From: Syntrophomonas sp. DTU019
Lineage (GTDB): Bacteria; Bacillota; Syntrophomonadia; Syntrophomonadales; Syntrophomonadaceae
Length of the DNA: 64,000 bases
Direction of reading: 5' to 3'
NCBI GenBank assembly: GCA_913757435.1
Contig: CAJYDM010000006.1
Span: 1 to 64,000 of the forward strand
Every line of letters begins with the position of its first letter. Positions within the stretch are counted from its first letter, which is position 1. The notes under the pieces were generated by a model. That model did not search any database and had not been told where the DNA came from. It saw only the letters and a program-made list of their open reading frames with translations. Both the position numbers and the translations under genes were made by a program. This document shows, one piece after another, positions 1 through 9,477 of the stretch.

Positions 1-839
1 ACATAAGTAAATATCTGATACATATTGTGAGAATGGAGTGTCCGACTATTGAACAGTCTATTTGTCTGCATGGTGTGCCCATAGTATTTTGTGTCTACAA
101 TGAGGGTTTTGCTCTGATATCGAAGAGTTATATCTGATTTCATAGTAGGTAAATATTCTATTTCCCCACCGTCGACATCCCAATCAATATGGGCGGCTGT
201 TGCATTAAACTGGGGATAATGCCTGCGATAATACTCCAATACGAATTTTTCATAAAGCCTGTGCATGCGCTGGTCGTCTACATAGCGCGCCATCTTTCGG
301 GAGCCGTCCTGCTCTGTCATAAGCATGCCTTCAATCACCAGATAGCAGATATTCAGCAGCATCTTGTAAGTATTGTTATTTCTATGGTATCTGATACCCG
401 ACCATTGAATTCTTCTCGGGTCTACTTCATCAACATTGCTAAAATAAAGCATTACCTTTCTTAAGGCTTTTTTATGCTGCGCTGATACTTCCGGGCAACG
501 TATTAAAAGCATGGCAGTGGTTTTGAGAATCTTATTCATGTAGCTGTTTTCTGTAAACTCATCATATTCACAGACCAATTTCTTTCTAAGTATAGAATTT
601 TGTACAATCGAGGCGGAGACATTGATTTTACCTGCAGGTGAAATAATGGCTTCTGTTTTGCTGATATATTCCCTGCTCAAGCCTCTTTTAATTTGGTTGG
701 CGATACCTGCAGCAAGGATTGCAGCAAATAAATCTGAGGCATATTCGAAATCTTCAGTTGCTACCCGCTTATAGCCTTCTTCATTTAAAACATGAAAAGC
801 ATAAGCAAGCATATAGTATATATTCTGAATCTTAATCAT
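1..839 (-). CDS. mcrC: McrC-like restriction endonuclease subunit (3' end outside window)
   Basis: Reading leftward from an ATG at 839, an open frame runs about 280 codons to the window edge without a stop, so the C-terminus is missing. It overlaps the stop of the upstream McrB gene by 8 bases, the usual translational coupling of mcrBC. The visible part ends in a PD-(D/E)xK nuclease core: a KSD motif (Asp236), then about 12 residues later a hydrophobic strand ending in D249-T250-K251, then a QIFTYV helix typical of McrC. Known role of the family: McrC is the nuclease recruited by the McrB GTPase to cut DNA with modified bases (type IV restriction). Identification as McrC is firm from motif and position; the target modification is unknown. 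Confidence 0.85.
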   Translation of the reverse strand, partial: MIKIQNIYYMLAYAFHVLNEEGYKRVATEDFEYASDLFAAILAAGIANQIKRGLSREYISKTEAIISPAGKINVSASIVQNSILRKKLVCEYDEFTENSYMNKILKTTAMLLIRCPEVSAQHKKALRKVMLYFSNVDEVDPRRIQWSGIRYHRNNNTYKMLLNICYLVIEGMLMTEQDGSRKMARYVDDQRMHRLYEKFVLEYYRRHYPQFNATAAHIDWDVDGGEIEYLPTMKSDITLRYQSKTLIVDTKYYGHTMQTNRLFNSRTLHSHNMYQIFTY

Positions 840-3327
840 ACAAAGCCTCACTCAGCCTTTTTGCCCACTGCTCTATTTTGGATGGTTCATCAAACCAATA
901 TTCGCCCAAAAGAGGCAGCAATTCATACTTAACAACAGCTTCCAGCCATTCGTCGGTTACCTTACTATTTGTACATAAATAACTATGACCAATTCTGAAT
1001 CCACTGCCAAGGGATTCATCCTTGCTGATAAATTCATTCAAAGCCTTAATTTGCTCAACCAGGGCATTAAGCTTGGGACTGTTTGCTTGCTGAATAATCG
1101 CTTTAAACCCTTCAGAGTCAAAAGCAGGCTCAAGTTCAAAGAAAGCGAATCTTCTTCTCAAAGCATAATCGATTATGGCAAGGCTGCGGTCGGCAGTATT
1201 CATCATGCCGATAATATAAACATTCTTGGGAACGGAAAATAACTCGTTGGAATAAAGGAGACGCAGTTTTTCACCGCGCTTTTCCTTTTCTATAAGCATC
1301 ATCAGCTCACCAAAAATCTTGCTAACATTACCGCGATTGATTTCGTCAATGATAAAGAAATAATCCCGTTCATCGTCATCCTGGGCTGATTTACAGAACT
1401 GGTAAAAAGGCCCGGGTGTAAGCTCAAACCCGTCTTTGGATGGACGGAAGCCCATAATAAAGTCTTCATAGCTGTAACTCTGATGAAATTGAACCATCAT
1501 AACTCGACTGGTGTCTTTTTGCCCCATTATGGAAAAAGCTAGTCTTTTAGCGGCAAAAGTCTTACCAACGCCGGGTGCTCCTTGAAGGATGATGTTTTTC
1601 TTGGTTTTTAAGAGGTTAACCAATATACTGTAATGTTCGGTATCCATGAAAACTTCACTGAGAAAGTCTTCTTCGGTGTAGAGATCGTACACAATTTCTT
1701 TTTCTTCGATAACATCTGCTGCGTCGTCATCGATAAAGAGAGCTTCCAGTTTTTGCACGTAATCGGTATAGGGAGTAATATCGGTAAGGGTTTTTACTGC
1801 AGCTTGCCCTGGATGTTCCCACTCCCCGTTATGTGTCCATTTGATTTTGCGAATATGTTTATATTCATCGCGCCCGGTATCAAAAAGATAGTCGGATTCA
1901 ACTATGCCGCGGCCGATAATTTTACGCATGCCTTTTTTTGCATAAATGATATCGCCTGCCTGAATTTCGTTGGTAAACTGCCATGTGGCCAGAGCCGAGT
2001 TCATAAATGAGTACTCTGCACCGTACAGTTCCTTCATTTTGGCTTTCATGGCATCCTTGCTAGGGTATTGCCTTAGGTCGCCCAATTCATCCCATCCGAT
2101 GCCCATAATGCCCTGGGAGTAAAATTCCTCCCATTTGGAAGAATTGCTTCCGGGGGCGTAAATCCAGTATCGCTTTTCATTTGTATTACGCTCATTATTT
2201 ATTGCTTCTTCAACACTCTCGCGGCGTTCTTTTAGATTGTTGGCCCACTTTATGAATATTTCACTAGCTATTTCGTCGTTCATAGGCGCAGTAAGTCCTT
2301 TTTCTGTAAGTGACCAAACACCTCTGATAGAGCTATCTATGTAACCTTCATAGACCAAATAGTTTCGTGCAAAAGCAACTTCGTTATCAAATTTTTTGAC
2401 TGCAGTTTTGCCCCGTGTTTCATTAATCATCTCATCTGGCAGGTTTAAGTCAGATATTATACGTTTACGAGCCTGTTCCGGGGTCGCAGAACCGCCAAGT
2501 TCTCTTAAAGCATTGATAAGAGGAGTAAACCACTTTAGAAAGCTGGCATTGGATATCTTTTTATTCTGAGCTTCCGAAACTGATATCGCCCATGCTGCGT
2601 GGGACAGTTCAGGAAAACTGTGATGAGGGCTGTCGCTCTTTGCAAAGATTTCTTTGCATACAGAGATGAGCTCCAAATAGGTTTTCGCACTTGGTAGCTG
2701 CTTCAAGTCAGAAAATTTGGTAACACCCGCGTAATAAGGAGAGCCCTCTTGTGTCAGATAACTTCTGTTACGTTCATCAAGGTTTAAGTAGGAAAAGGGA
2801 CGTATCCAATACAACCCTATAGTCAAATTCCATTTAATACCAAGCTGTTTTCTTACCTTATCATAACAAGCTATAAATGCTGACTTGAAGATTTCTGACG
2901 GATTGTCAGCATAGTTTATTCCGGCTTCAAATACATCCCACAGGTTAGAGATGTCATCTTCTTTTCGTTGATCTTTACCACTAAAGAACCAAGCCTTCAT
3001 ATTGTTTAGTACCGGAATGCCGTCAAATTCTGTCGGCACTGTAGCTTTAACGCCCAGTATACTGCCTATGCTTTTCATCAAAGCAGCGCGGTTTTCATTG
3101 GATATTCCTTTATTGAAACAGCCAAATACAGTAAACGGGCAAATATCTTCAACCGGCATACCGTCCTTTTCTATAAACGGATAGCGCAAGCCTAAATCTT
3201 CATAAACGCCTTTTAAGAACTCAAGAAGCTGCGGACGATCATTTTTATATAGCAACAGTTTGTCAGCAAACTCCACAAAAAAAGAAGTCCAGGCAAATTG
3301 ATTCCTTAACTGAATATTTGAATTCAT
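832..3327 (-). CDS. mcrB: McrB-like AAA+ GTPase with winged-helix and EVE domains
   Basis: 831 residues, ATG with a TAGGAGTG ribosome site 7 bases upstream. C-terminal AAA+ motor: Walker A GAPGVGKT (583-590), Walker B FFIIDEIN (657-664) and the McrB-type signature NTADRS (710-715), which in the family reads the guanine nucleotide. Residues ~385-540 (starting YWIYAPG, with a GDIIYAKKG strand) look like an EVE/PUA-like domain, a reader of modified bases. Residues ~265-365 look like an Mrr-N winged helix. The first ~250 residues are unfamiliar. It pairs with McrC just downstream and is probably the specificity and translocation subunit of a type IV restriction system. The TetR gene lies only 21 bases upstream in the same direction, so the three may be one operon. 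Confidence 0.88.
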   Translation of the reverse strand: MNSNIQLRNQFAWTSFFVEFADKLLLYKNDRPQLLEFLKGVYEDLGLRYPFIEKDGMPVEDICPFTVFGCFNKGISNENRAALMKSIGSILGVKATVPTEFDGIPVLNNMKAWFFSGKDQRKEDDISNLWDVFEAGINYADNPSEIFKSAFIACYDKVRKQLGIKWNLTIGLYWIRPFSYLNLDERNRSYLTQEGSPYYAGVTKFSDLKQLPSAKTYLELISVCKEIFAKSDSPHHSFPELSHAAWAISVSEAQNKKISNASFLKWFTPLINALRELGGSATPEQARKRIISDLNLPDEMINETRGKTAVKKFDNEVAFARNYLVYEGYIDSSIRGVWSLTEKGLTAPMNDEIASEIFIKWANNLKERRESVEEAINNERNTNEKRYWIYAPGSNSSKWEEFYSQGIMGIGWDELGDLRQYPSKDAMKAKMKELYGAEYSFMNSALATWQFTNEIQAGDIIYAKKGMRKIIGRGIVESDYLFDTGRDEYKHIRKIKWTHNGEWEHPGQAAVKTLTDITPYTDYVQKLEALFIDDDAADVIEEKEIVYDLYTEEDFLSEVFMDTEHYSILVNLLKTKKNIILQGAPGVGKTFAAKRLAFSIMGQKDTSRVMMVQFHQSYSYEDFIMGFRPSKDGFELTPGPFYQFCKSAQDDDERDYFFIIDEINRGNVSKIFGELMMLIEKEKRGEKLRLLYSNELFSVPKNVYIIGMMNTADRSLAIIDYALRRRFAFFELEPAFDSEGFKAIIQQANSPKLNALVEQIKALNEFISKDESLGSGFRIGHSYLCTNSKVTDEWLEAVVKYELLPLLGEYWFDEPSKIEQWAKRLSEALYD

Positions 3328-3348
3328 ATCTTCGCACTCCTAATCTTT

Positions 3349-3894
3349 CTAATTATAGCTAACCTCTATATAATACCTGGCTGTTTGTTCAGGTGTATAT
3401 TTCATGCTGTTATCAACCCACCATTTTACAGTCTCTGCAAAACTACCCACGAGATGATTTAACACGAAATCAGCAGGGGCATTCACTTTTATTTCGTTAA
3501 AATTTTTTGAGAACAACTCTGTAAGGTAATCTTTGAAGTACTTCATAAAGAGGTCACCACTTTCGGAAGATAAAATACCCGCAATGTTCTTTTCGCTGTC
3601 CTTAAGATGATGGAGGATATGCGTGAGTTTCGCTTCCAGAACGTAGTTTTCGCCCGAAAAGTCATGGGTCTTTTCCGACATGAGTTCATCCGAAAATACA
3701 TGGCTAAAGATATCAGTACACAGGGCCTTGAGCAGCTCGTCCTTGGTTTCAAAATGAGCATAAAAAGTGCTCCGGCCAATGTTCGCCTCATCAATGATTT
3801 CCTGCACGGTTATGTTTGCGTACCGCTTTTGTCCAATCAATTTGCTGAATGCCTTGAAGATAGCATCTCTTGTTTTCTGTTGCCTTCTGTCCAT
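3349..3894 (-). CDS. TetR/AcrR-family transcriptional regulator
   Basis: 181 residues with an N-terminal TetR helix-turn-helix (residues ~8-55, including NITVQEIIDEANIGRSTFY) and a helical ligand-binding C-terminal domain. The start at 3894 has a GGGAGGAG ribosome site. It is divergent from the metal ATPase at 4065 and co-directional with mcrBC, 21 bases away. A 10-base motif occurs three times in the 125-base divergent gap and is a good operator candidate, so it probably represses the ATPase and/or itself. Whether it also sets McrBC levels by read-through is an inference from spacing. Confidence 0.85.
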   Translation of the reverse strand: MDRRQQKTRDAIFKAFSKLIGQKRYANITVQEIIDEANIGRSTFYAHFETKDELLKALCTDIFSHVFSDELMSEKTHDFSGENYVLEAKLTHILHHLKDSEKNIAGILSSESGDLFMKYFKDYLTELFSKNFNEIKVNAPADFVLNHLVGSFAETVKWWVDNSMKYTPEQTARYYIEVSYN

Positions 3895-3924
3895 ATAACT
3901 CCTCCCGGATAAATACCGTTAAAA

Positions 3925-4011
3925 TGTTCAATAACTTACATACTTACCATTTTGCTTATTGAATGTCGCATCGGCCAGACATATAATCTTAGCGAACAAG
4001 GTGTTCAATAA
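3925..4011. promoter_or_regulatory. Candidate TetR operators: three copies of TGTTCAATAA
   Basis: TGTTCAATAA occurs at 3925-3934 and 4002-4011, and its 8-base core is present in inverted orientation (TTATTGAA) at 3956-3963. All three lie in the divergent tetR/ATPase gap. The first and inverted copies form a dyad with a 21-base spacer. Repeated sites in a short divergent promoter region beside a TetR gene fit autoregulation, but binding is inferred. Confidence 0.5.
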
Positions 4012-4064
4012 TAAATAGAATGTACCATTATTTAAGCAACCATGCAAGAAGAGGTTTTTATAGA

Positions 4065-6050
4065 ATGCAAAGATTAAACGGTTTCTTAGCCGGAGTACCT
4101 ATGACTATAGTGGGCGGTGCGTTTTTGGTCGCAAGCCTGATTCTAATGCTAATGAAAATAGAAGTTCCAGTTGACCCAGCTTTGGTCTCTGTTATCATAT
4201 GTGGAGTTCCTCTTCTATATCTGGCGATATGGAGAATTATCTATAACCAAGGCATGAGCAAAATATCTTCGGCGCTCCTGATTTCCATAGCCATGATCGC
4301 ATCCATTGCCATCGGTGAAGTCTTTGCCGCTGGTGAAGTTGCTTTTATTATGGCAATTGGAGCGATTCTGGAGGAAAAAACCGCCGAACGATCCAAAAAG
4401 GGTCTGAAAGAACTGATCAGTCTTGCTCCACAGCAAGGACGCCGGATTGATAATGGGAAAGAAGAAATGATAAACGCAGAAGCAATCAAAGTGGGTTATA
4501 TACTGCGAGTTCTTCCTGGAGAAACAATCCCTGTTGATGGGAAAATCATAAGCGGAAATACATCGGTCGATCAGGCGATCATGACTGGCGAGTCACTGCC
4601 AGTTGACAAGGAAGTCGATGACAATGTTTTCTGTGGGACCATCAACCGTTTTGGAGCAATTGACATAGAAGCAACGAATGTTGGTGAGCACAGCTCACTA
4701 CAGAAGCTGATCCGTATGGTTCAGGATGCAGAAAACAAACAAGCGCCAATACAACGTGTAGCAGACAAATGGGCAACCTGGCTTGTGCCAGTGGCATTGT
4801 TAATTGCTGTCATAACGTATTTTGTTACCCAGGATATGGTTCGTAGCGTTACCGTGCTGGTAGTGTTTTGCCCTTGTGCTTTGGTTCTGGCTACCCCTAC
4901 CGCTATTATGGCTGCTATTGGGCAGGCAACCAAACAGGGGATCGTCATCAAATCCGGTGAGGCTCTCGAAAAGATGGGCAAGGTGGATACCATAGCCATT
5001 GATAAGACCGGAACCCTTACATTTGGAAAACTTGAGGTTAGTGATACGATTTCTTTCTCAGAAGAACTGAGTGAAAAGGAGCTGCTTACTTTGGCAGCTT
5101 CAGCAGAATCACGTAGCGAACACCCTTTAGGAAAAGCAATCGTCGCACATGCTATATCAAATAATCTAATTCTGAGCGACGCTGAAGGATTTAGTGTGGA
5201 AGCAGGTAAAGGGATTTTTGCCAATGTATCGGGTAAGAATCTGTTATGCGGCAGTGAGAAATATTTACAGGAAAATGGAGTTAGCATCCCGCAGCAGGTT
5301 AGTGATACTCTGGATAAGCTGCGCAATCAGGGTAAGGCTTCGATTCTGGCTGCTATAGACGGGCTGTGTATAGGTGTGATTGGCCTCTCCGATGTGATGC
5401 GGCCTATGGCAAATGAGATGGTCGCTGAGTTGGAGGAGATGGATACACAGACGGTACTGCTTACCGGTGATAACCAGAGAACGGCGGATTATTTTGCAAA
5501 ACGAGTAGGCATTACCTCTGTGCGGGCAGACTTACTGCCAGAGGAAAAGGTGCAGCATATTGTACACTTGCAACAGCAAGGTTATTCGGTCTGTATGATA
5601 GGAGACGGCGTGAATGATGCTCCTGCCCTCAAAACGGCCTCTGTAGGTGTAGCGATGGGAGCCATGGGTAGTGATATTGCTGTGGATGCTGCAGATATTG
5701 CCCTGATGAGCGATGATATTTCCAAGATTCCGTATCTGAAACGGCTTTCCAATGCGACAGTGCGAACCATAAAATTCAGTATCTCCCTGGCCCTATTTAT
5801 AAACTTGGTGGCAATTTTGATGTCATTTAAGGGCTGGTTGACCCCTATAACAGGTGCATTGGTTCATAATGCAGGATCGATATTTGTAGTATTAATTGCG
5901 GCAATGTTGTATGATAGGAAATTTGATCTCTGCGGAATGCACCCTGGGAGGGTAAATGGCACTGTGTCCATATCGCACTTAACGACTAGGTTAAAAAGCC
6001 GATCCGAGCGAAAAGCTGCAGCAAGCGGTTGTGAACATCCTTCAGTGTAA
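4065..6050 (+). CDS. Heavy-metal translocating P1B-type ATPase, C-terminus altered by IS256
   Basis: Membrane pump for transition metals. Counting from the upstream in-frame ATG at 4020, it shows the actuator TGES (189-192), the intramembrane metal site CPC (284-286), the phosphorylated Asp in DKTGT (328-332), a SEHPLGK nucleotide-binding motif and GDGVNDAP. I prefer the start at 4065 because AGAAGAGG lies 10 bases before it, while the ATG at 4020 has no usable ribosome site. No N-terminal HMA metal-binding domain is present, so metal choice (Zn/Cd/Co/Cu) cannot be assigned; the last membrane helices carry HNAGS. The final residues after ...KAAAS come from the left end of the IS256 element. 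Joining across the target duplication restores 11 different codons and a stop at 7574-7576. Probably controlled by the divergent TetR protein. Confidence 0.88.
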   Translation: MQRLNGFLAGVPMTIVGGAFLVASLILMLMKIEVPVDPALVSVIICGVPLLYLAIWRIIYNQGMSKISSALLISIAMIASIAIGEVFAAGEVAFIMAIGAILEEKTAERSKKGLKELISLAPQQGRRIDNGKEEMINAEAIKVGYILRVLPGETIPVDGKIISGNTSVDQAIMTGESLPVDKEVDDNVFCGTINRFGAIDIEATNVGEHSSLQKLIRMVQDAENKQAPIQRVADKWATWLVPVALLIAVITYFVTQDMVRSVTVLVVFCPCALVLATPTAIMAAIGQATKQGIVIKSGEALEKMGKVDTIAIDKTGTLTFGKLEVSDTISFSEELSEKELLTLAASAESRSEHPLGKAIVAHAISNNLILSDAEGFSVEAGKGIFANVSGKNLLCGSEKYLQENGVSIPQQVSDTLDKLRNQGKASILAAIDGLCIGVIGLSDVMRPMANEMVAELEEMDTQTVLLTGDNQRTADYFAKRVGITSVRADLLPEEKVQHIVHLQQQGYSVCMIGDGVNDAPALKTASVGVAMGAMGSDIAVDAADIALMSDDISKIPYLKRLSNATVRTIKFSISLALFINLVAILMSFKGWLTPITGALVHNAGSIFVVLIAAMLYDRKFDLCGMHPGRVNGTVSISHLTTRLKSRSERKAAASGCEHPSV

Positions 6051-7532
6051 ATGGAATAATCATCCTAAAATTTGACCATAATATTATTGCAGCATAAATC
6101 GGGCAACGCTGAGGAGCGACCCAACGCTCGCTGTGGCTTATACGGTGAGACGGCGGGCAATGAGTCTGCCGTTTTCTGCTTCACCGGTAAGCCCTGAGCG
6201 GGTAAACCTCGGGAGTTTGAGGGCAGAGCCCTCAAGGCCTTATGCCACTAACCTGTCTGCAAAGAATATCATAATCTGGCTGTACGCCATTGCCCAGTCC
6301 CTTGATGGCTGCGTCCACTTCTTCGTGATTTCCTTAGTCGAAAGAAATACCACTTTCCGGATTGAGTCATCTGTGGGGAAGATGGATTTTGTCTTCGTAA
6401 ATTTCCGCACCATCCTGTGGTACGCTTCCACTGCATTTGTCGTATAAATCAAATGCCGGATCTGTTCAGGATAATTGAAAAACGTGGTGAGTTCTGCCCA
6501 ATTAGCATCCCAGGACCGCAAAATGGAGGGATACTTCCTATCCCATTTTTCCCGGAATTCTTCCTTGGCATACTCTGCGTCGTCTAAATTTACTGCACCG
6601 TAGATTTTTTTAAGGTCAGCGCAAATTGCTTTTCGATCCTTATACTGCACAAATTTAGTGGAATTGCGAATCTGATGGACTATGCAAAGCTGTTGCTTTG
6701 TCCTTGGGAAAACCGCATTTATGGCTTCGCCAAGTCCTCTCAGGTTATCATGACAGGCGATAAAAATGTCTTGCACGCCGCGCTTTTTCAGGTCGGAACA
6801 GATGGATGCGTAAAAGCTTGCGCTTTCATTCTCGCTGATCCAGATGCCCAGGATGTCTTTTTGGCCGCTCATATCAATGCCTAGCACTGAGTAGACGCAT
6901 TTGTTGATGATCTGACTGTCCTTGCGGCTTTTGAATACGATCCCGTCAAAGTAGATGATCGGGTAAATCGACTCCAGCGGCCGATTCTGCCACTCGTTCA
7001 CTTCCGGGAGGATTTTATCTGTTATCTTAGAAATCAAAGCCTGCGATATTTCTGCCCCGTAAATCTCCCGTAGATTATCTTCAATGTCGCGCTGGCTCAT
7101 TCCTTTTGAATACATCGCCATGATTTTATGTTCGATTTCATCCGTCCGTGTCTGCCTCTTTTCGAGGATTTTAGGCTCAAATTCTCCGTTGCGGTCACGG
7201 GGCACGGCAATTTCACTCTCGCCGTAATCGCTGATGATGGTCTTTCGGTTATACCCATTGCGGGAATTACCAGTGTTGTTTCCTTCGGTGCTGTGCTTTT
7301 CGTATCCCAAATGATTTTCCATTTCGGCTTCCAGCATCTGCTCAATTGTTCCCGCAAAAAGGCGTTTTAGCTTCGACTGAATGTCACCCGTGCTTTGGCA
7401 GTCCTGCATTAATAGGCTCACTAATTCCATTTCCTTGTCCGTAAGAATGTTTTTTGACTGTCTCATTTTAATAACCTCCATTTTGTTTTATATGGAGATT
7501 ATTGCCATTTACACGGGTTCTTAATCAGCCTC
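6027..7532 (-). mobile_element. IS256-family insertion sequence with 8-bp target duplication
   Basis: 1506-bp element carrying one transposase on the minus strand. The two ends align as imperfect 28-base inverted repeats whose inner ten bases (GTGTAAATGG) are identical. The left end begins GGTTGTGAAC and the right end is GAGGCTGATT on the complementary strand. The 8-mer CAGCAAGC flanks it exactly at 6019-6026 and 7533-7540, as expected for the family. A second, decayed copy at 60294 begins at the same GGTTGTGAAC, which independently fixes the left terminus. Insertion is in the last codons of the metal ATPase. Confidence 0.9.
6240..7466 (-). CDS. IS256-family (mutator-type) transposase
   Basis: Full-length transposase. 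The DDE residues, counted from an in-frame ATG at 7481, are D179 (YFDGIVFK), D245 (ACHDNLRGLGEAI) and E352 (NAVEAYHRMVRK). The start at 7466 (MRQSKN) is preferred because GGAGG sits about 9 bases before it; the ATG at 7481 lies on top of that ribosome site. The frame is intact and both element ends are present, so this copy could be mobile. Confidence 0.93.
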   Translation of the reverse strand: MRQSKNILTDKEMELVSLLMQDCQSTGDIQSKLKRLFAGTIEQMLEAEMENHLGYEKHSTEGNNTGNSRNGYNRKTIISDYGESEIAVPRDRNGEFEPKILEKRQTRTDEIEHKIMAMYSKGMSQRDIEDNLREIYGAEISQALISKITDKILPEVNEWQNRPLESIYPIIYFDGIVFKSRKDSQIINKCVYSVLGIDMSGQKDILGIWISENESASFYASICSDLKKRGVQDIFIACHDNLRGLGEAINAVFPRTKQQLCIVHQIRNSTKFVQYKDRKAICADLKKIYGAVNLDDAEYAKEEFREKWDRKYPSILRSWDANWAELTTFFNYPEQIRHLIYTTNAVEAYHRMVRKFTKTKSIFPTDDSIRKVVFLSTKEITKKWTQPSRDWAMAYSQIMIFFADRLVA

Positions 7533-7640
7533 CAGCAAGCCGGGTATATACAGATCAACGTTCAGACTTGGCTTAGTCCCTGTATTGAAATATCTCAAAG
7601 ATTTTAATTAATAAATCTTATTTAGGAAAGGAAGATTATT

Positions 7641-8441
7641 ATGAAAACTCAGAACTTGTTCAAGTTTAGACCAACAAAAGATTTGGCGGTTGTAATGGCC
7701 AACTACGTTCTCATTGTTGCAGTGTTCTACCTTTCTTTCCAGGTCATAACAATCAAAAATGTTGCTGGTCAATTCATTACCTTCGGTGTTGTCGGCATCT
7801 TGCTGCTAGGCATATTAACTCCCGTTTTCTACAATACGCTGATCATGAAACGCCCGCTGTCGGCTTTGGGCATTAAAAAAGAGAATCTGCTGCTGAGCAT
7901 TGGCTTGTGCCTGGTATTCTCGGTTATTCAATACTTCCTGACACTTGGCAATCTGGAATTGCCGGATTTCAAGTCTTTCCTTCCGCTAGCCTGCATGGCT
8001 GTAACCGTTGGACTCTTTGAAAACATTTTTTTCAGGGGTTTTGCGCAACTGCGGTTTGAGGAGAGCTTCGGCATTATCCTCGGTATAATACTGAGCGCGG
8101 TCATCTACTGCTTCTATCATGTCGGGTACGGCATGGCTGGCTCGGAATATGTGACACTGTTCATCATCGGTCTCATTTACTCTGCTATTTTTCGCCTGAC
8201 AAGCAACATTTTCATCCTATTCCCGCTACTTACACCAATGGGCGCGTTGTTTACAAACATCAAAGAAGGGTTGAGCATACCCTTTGAAGCCATTATAGGT
8301 TTTTCCATGGTCATGTTCTTCGCTGTAATAGGAATGGTGACAATCAATAATATGTATAGGAAGAGACTGCAGAAAGCCGCTAAACCGGCAGAAGTCCAAA
8401 CCACCGGGGCAGGATCTGAACCCTTACAGAATGCGTCATAA
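7641..8441 (+). CDS. CPBP-family intramembrane glutamic protease
   Basis: 266 residues with about eight hydrophobic segments. The CPBP (Abi/CAAX protease) core is visible as ENIFFRG near residue 133 and FYHVGYG near residue 158. The first motif normally reads EExxxR; here the second Glu is Asn, so activity is less certain. Ribosome site AGGAAAGGAAG precedes the ATG. In Firmicutes such proteins are linked to bacteriocin self-immunity or membrane-protein processing, but no bacteriocin gene is nearby. It follows the IS256 element and the remnant of the ATPase 3' end. Confidence 0.75.
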   Translation: MKTQNLFKFRPTKDLAVVMANYVLIVAVFYLSFQVITIKNVAGQFITFGVVGILLLGILTPVFYNTLIMKRPLSALGIKKENLLLSIGLCLVFSVIQYFLTLGNLELPDFKSFLPLACMAVTVGLFENIFFRGFAQLRFEESFGIILGIILSAVIYCFYHVGYGMAGSEYVTLFIIGLIYSAIFRLTSNIFILFPLLTPMGALFTNIKEGLSIPFEAIIGFSMVMFFAVIGMVTINNMYRKRLQKAAKPAEVQTTGAGSEPLQNAS

Positions 8442-8519
8442 TCAAATAATATTTTATAATAAGCTTTAGTAACAAATTCCGGAATAAAGATAATTATTCT
8501 ATACAAATAAGGTGGGAAA

Positions 8520-9095
8520 ATGAATACAACAGTCTCAATACGTATGGCAACAAAAGCAGATGCTAAAGAAATTTTAGAAATATACGCTCCTTATGTAAAG
8601 GACACCGCCATCTCTTTTGAATATGATGTTCCATCTGTTGAAGAATTCAGTGAGAGGATTAACAATATATTGAATAAATTTCCTTATGTGGTAGCAGTAG
8701 AAAACAATAAAATTATTGGTTATGCATATGCTTCATCATTTAAGGACCGTGTCGCATACGATTGGGCTGTTGAGACTACTATATATTTGAGACAGGATTG
8801 TCAAGGTAAAGGTGTAGGCAAAAAACTGTATTTAGCTTTGGAAAAAATATTGAAGAGGCAAAATATTCTTAATCTGAATGCATGTATAGCCTATACATCC
8901 ACTGAGAATGAAAACCTTACCAATGCCAGTATGCATTTTCATGAGCGTTTAGGATATAAGAAAGTAGCACATTTTACTAAGTGCGGATACAAGCTTGGAA
9001 AATGGTATGACATGATTTGGATGGAGAAAATTATCGGAGAGCATTCTGCAATTCCTAAGCCAGTTGTTCCAATATCAGAATTGCAAGCCTTATAA
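8520..9095 (+). CDS. GNAT N-acetyltransferase, phosphinothricin-acetyltransferase-like
   Basis: 191 residues. A single GNAT fold covers most of the protein: EIYAPYV near the N-terminus, the acetyl-CoA pyrophosphate loop CQGKGVGKKLY near residue 100, and a C-terminal HERLGYK segment. This arrangement is that of the PAT/Bar subfamily, which acetylates small amines such as phosphinothricin or methionine sulfone. Ribosome site AAGGTGGGA. It stands alone between two unrelated genes, so the substrate is not indicated by context. Confidence 0.82.
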   Translation: MNTTVSIRMATKADAKEILEIYAPYVKDTAISFEYDVPSVEEFSERINNILNKFPYVVAVENNKIIGYAYASSFKDRVAYDWAVETTIYLRQDCQGKGVGKKLYLALEKILKRQNILNLNACIAYTSTENENLTNASMHFHERLGYKKVAHFTKCGYKLGKWYDMIWMEKIIGEHSAIPKPVVPISELQAL

Positions 9096-9477
9096 ATTGT
9101 AAATTATGCTTGTATACCCCTGGTTAAACTCTGCATAAGTGCTAAAAGATACAGGAGAGTGGAAGCTGTAGCCCTCGAAGACAATCCTAAAACGACAGGC
9201 GGTTTAAGGCACTGAGGATAGCGTGGCTGCCTATTAAAAGGGAAATGGGGTGCTAGGATGCCGATTGATTATAAGAAAAGAAATATTAAAAACGGATATA
9301 CAGGATTTAGCCGAAGGATATGCCACATTTCAACAGCTCAGACTAAACAGAATCACATTTTTTATATAACTTAAGAATTTTAGTGTGATTATGACTGCTA
9401 TGAATGCTTCACTAGCTATACCCATAAGATTGGGATAGGGTAGAAGGCCGCTAGCAACGCTGGAAGGATTTCAGTTT
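9096..9477. other. Non-coding gap with one long inverted repeat
   Basis: 382 bases without a credible gene. The only structure seen is AATCACA/TGTGATT arms around an A/T-rich centre (about 9350-9391), which could be a weak hairpin or an operator for the downstream serine hydrolase. No riboswitch or tRNA was recognised. Confidence 0.4.

Noticed and set aside
189-464. Plus-strand frame opposite mcrC
   Set aside because: Lies antisense to the conserved nuclease frame and lacks a ribosome site.
9096-9477. Possible structured RNA or riboswitch before the serine hydrolase
   Set aside because: No match to a riboswitch core I know; only one weak inverted repeat and no terminator.
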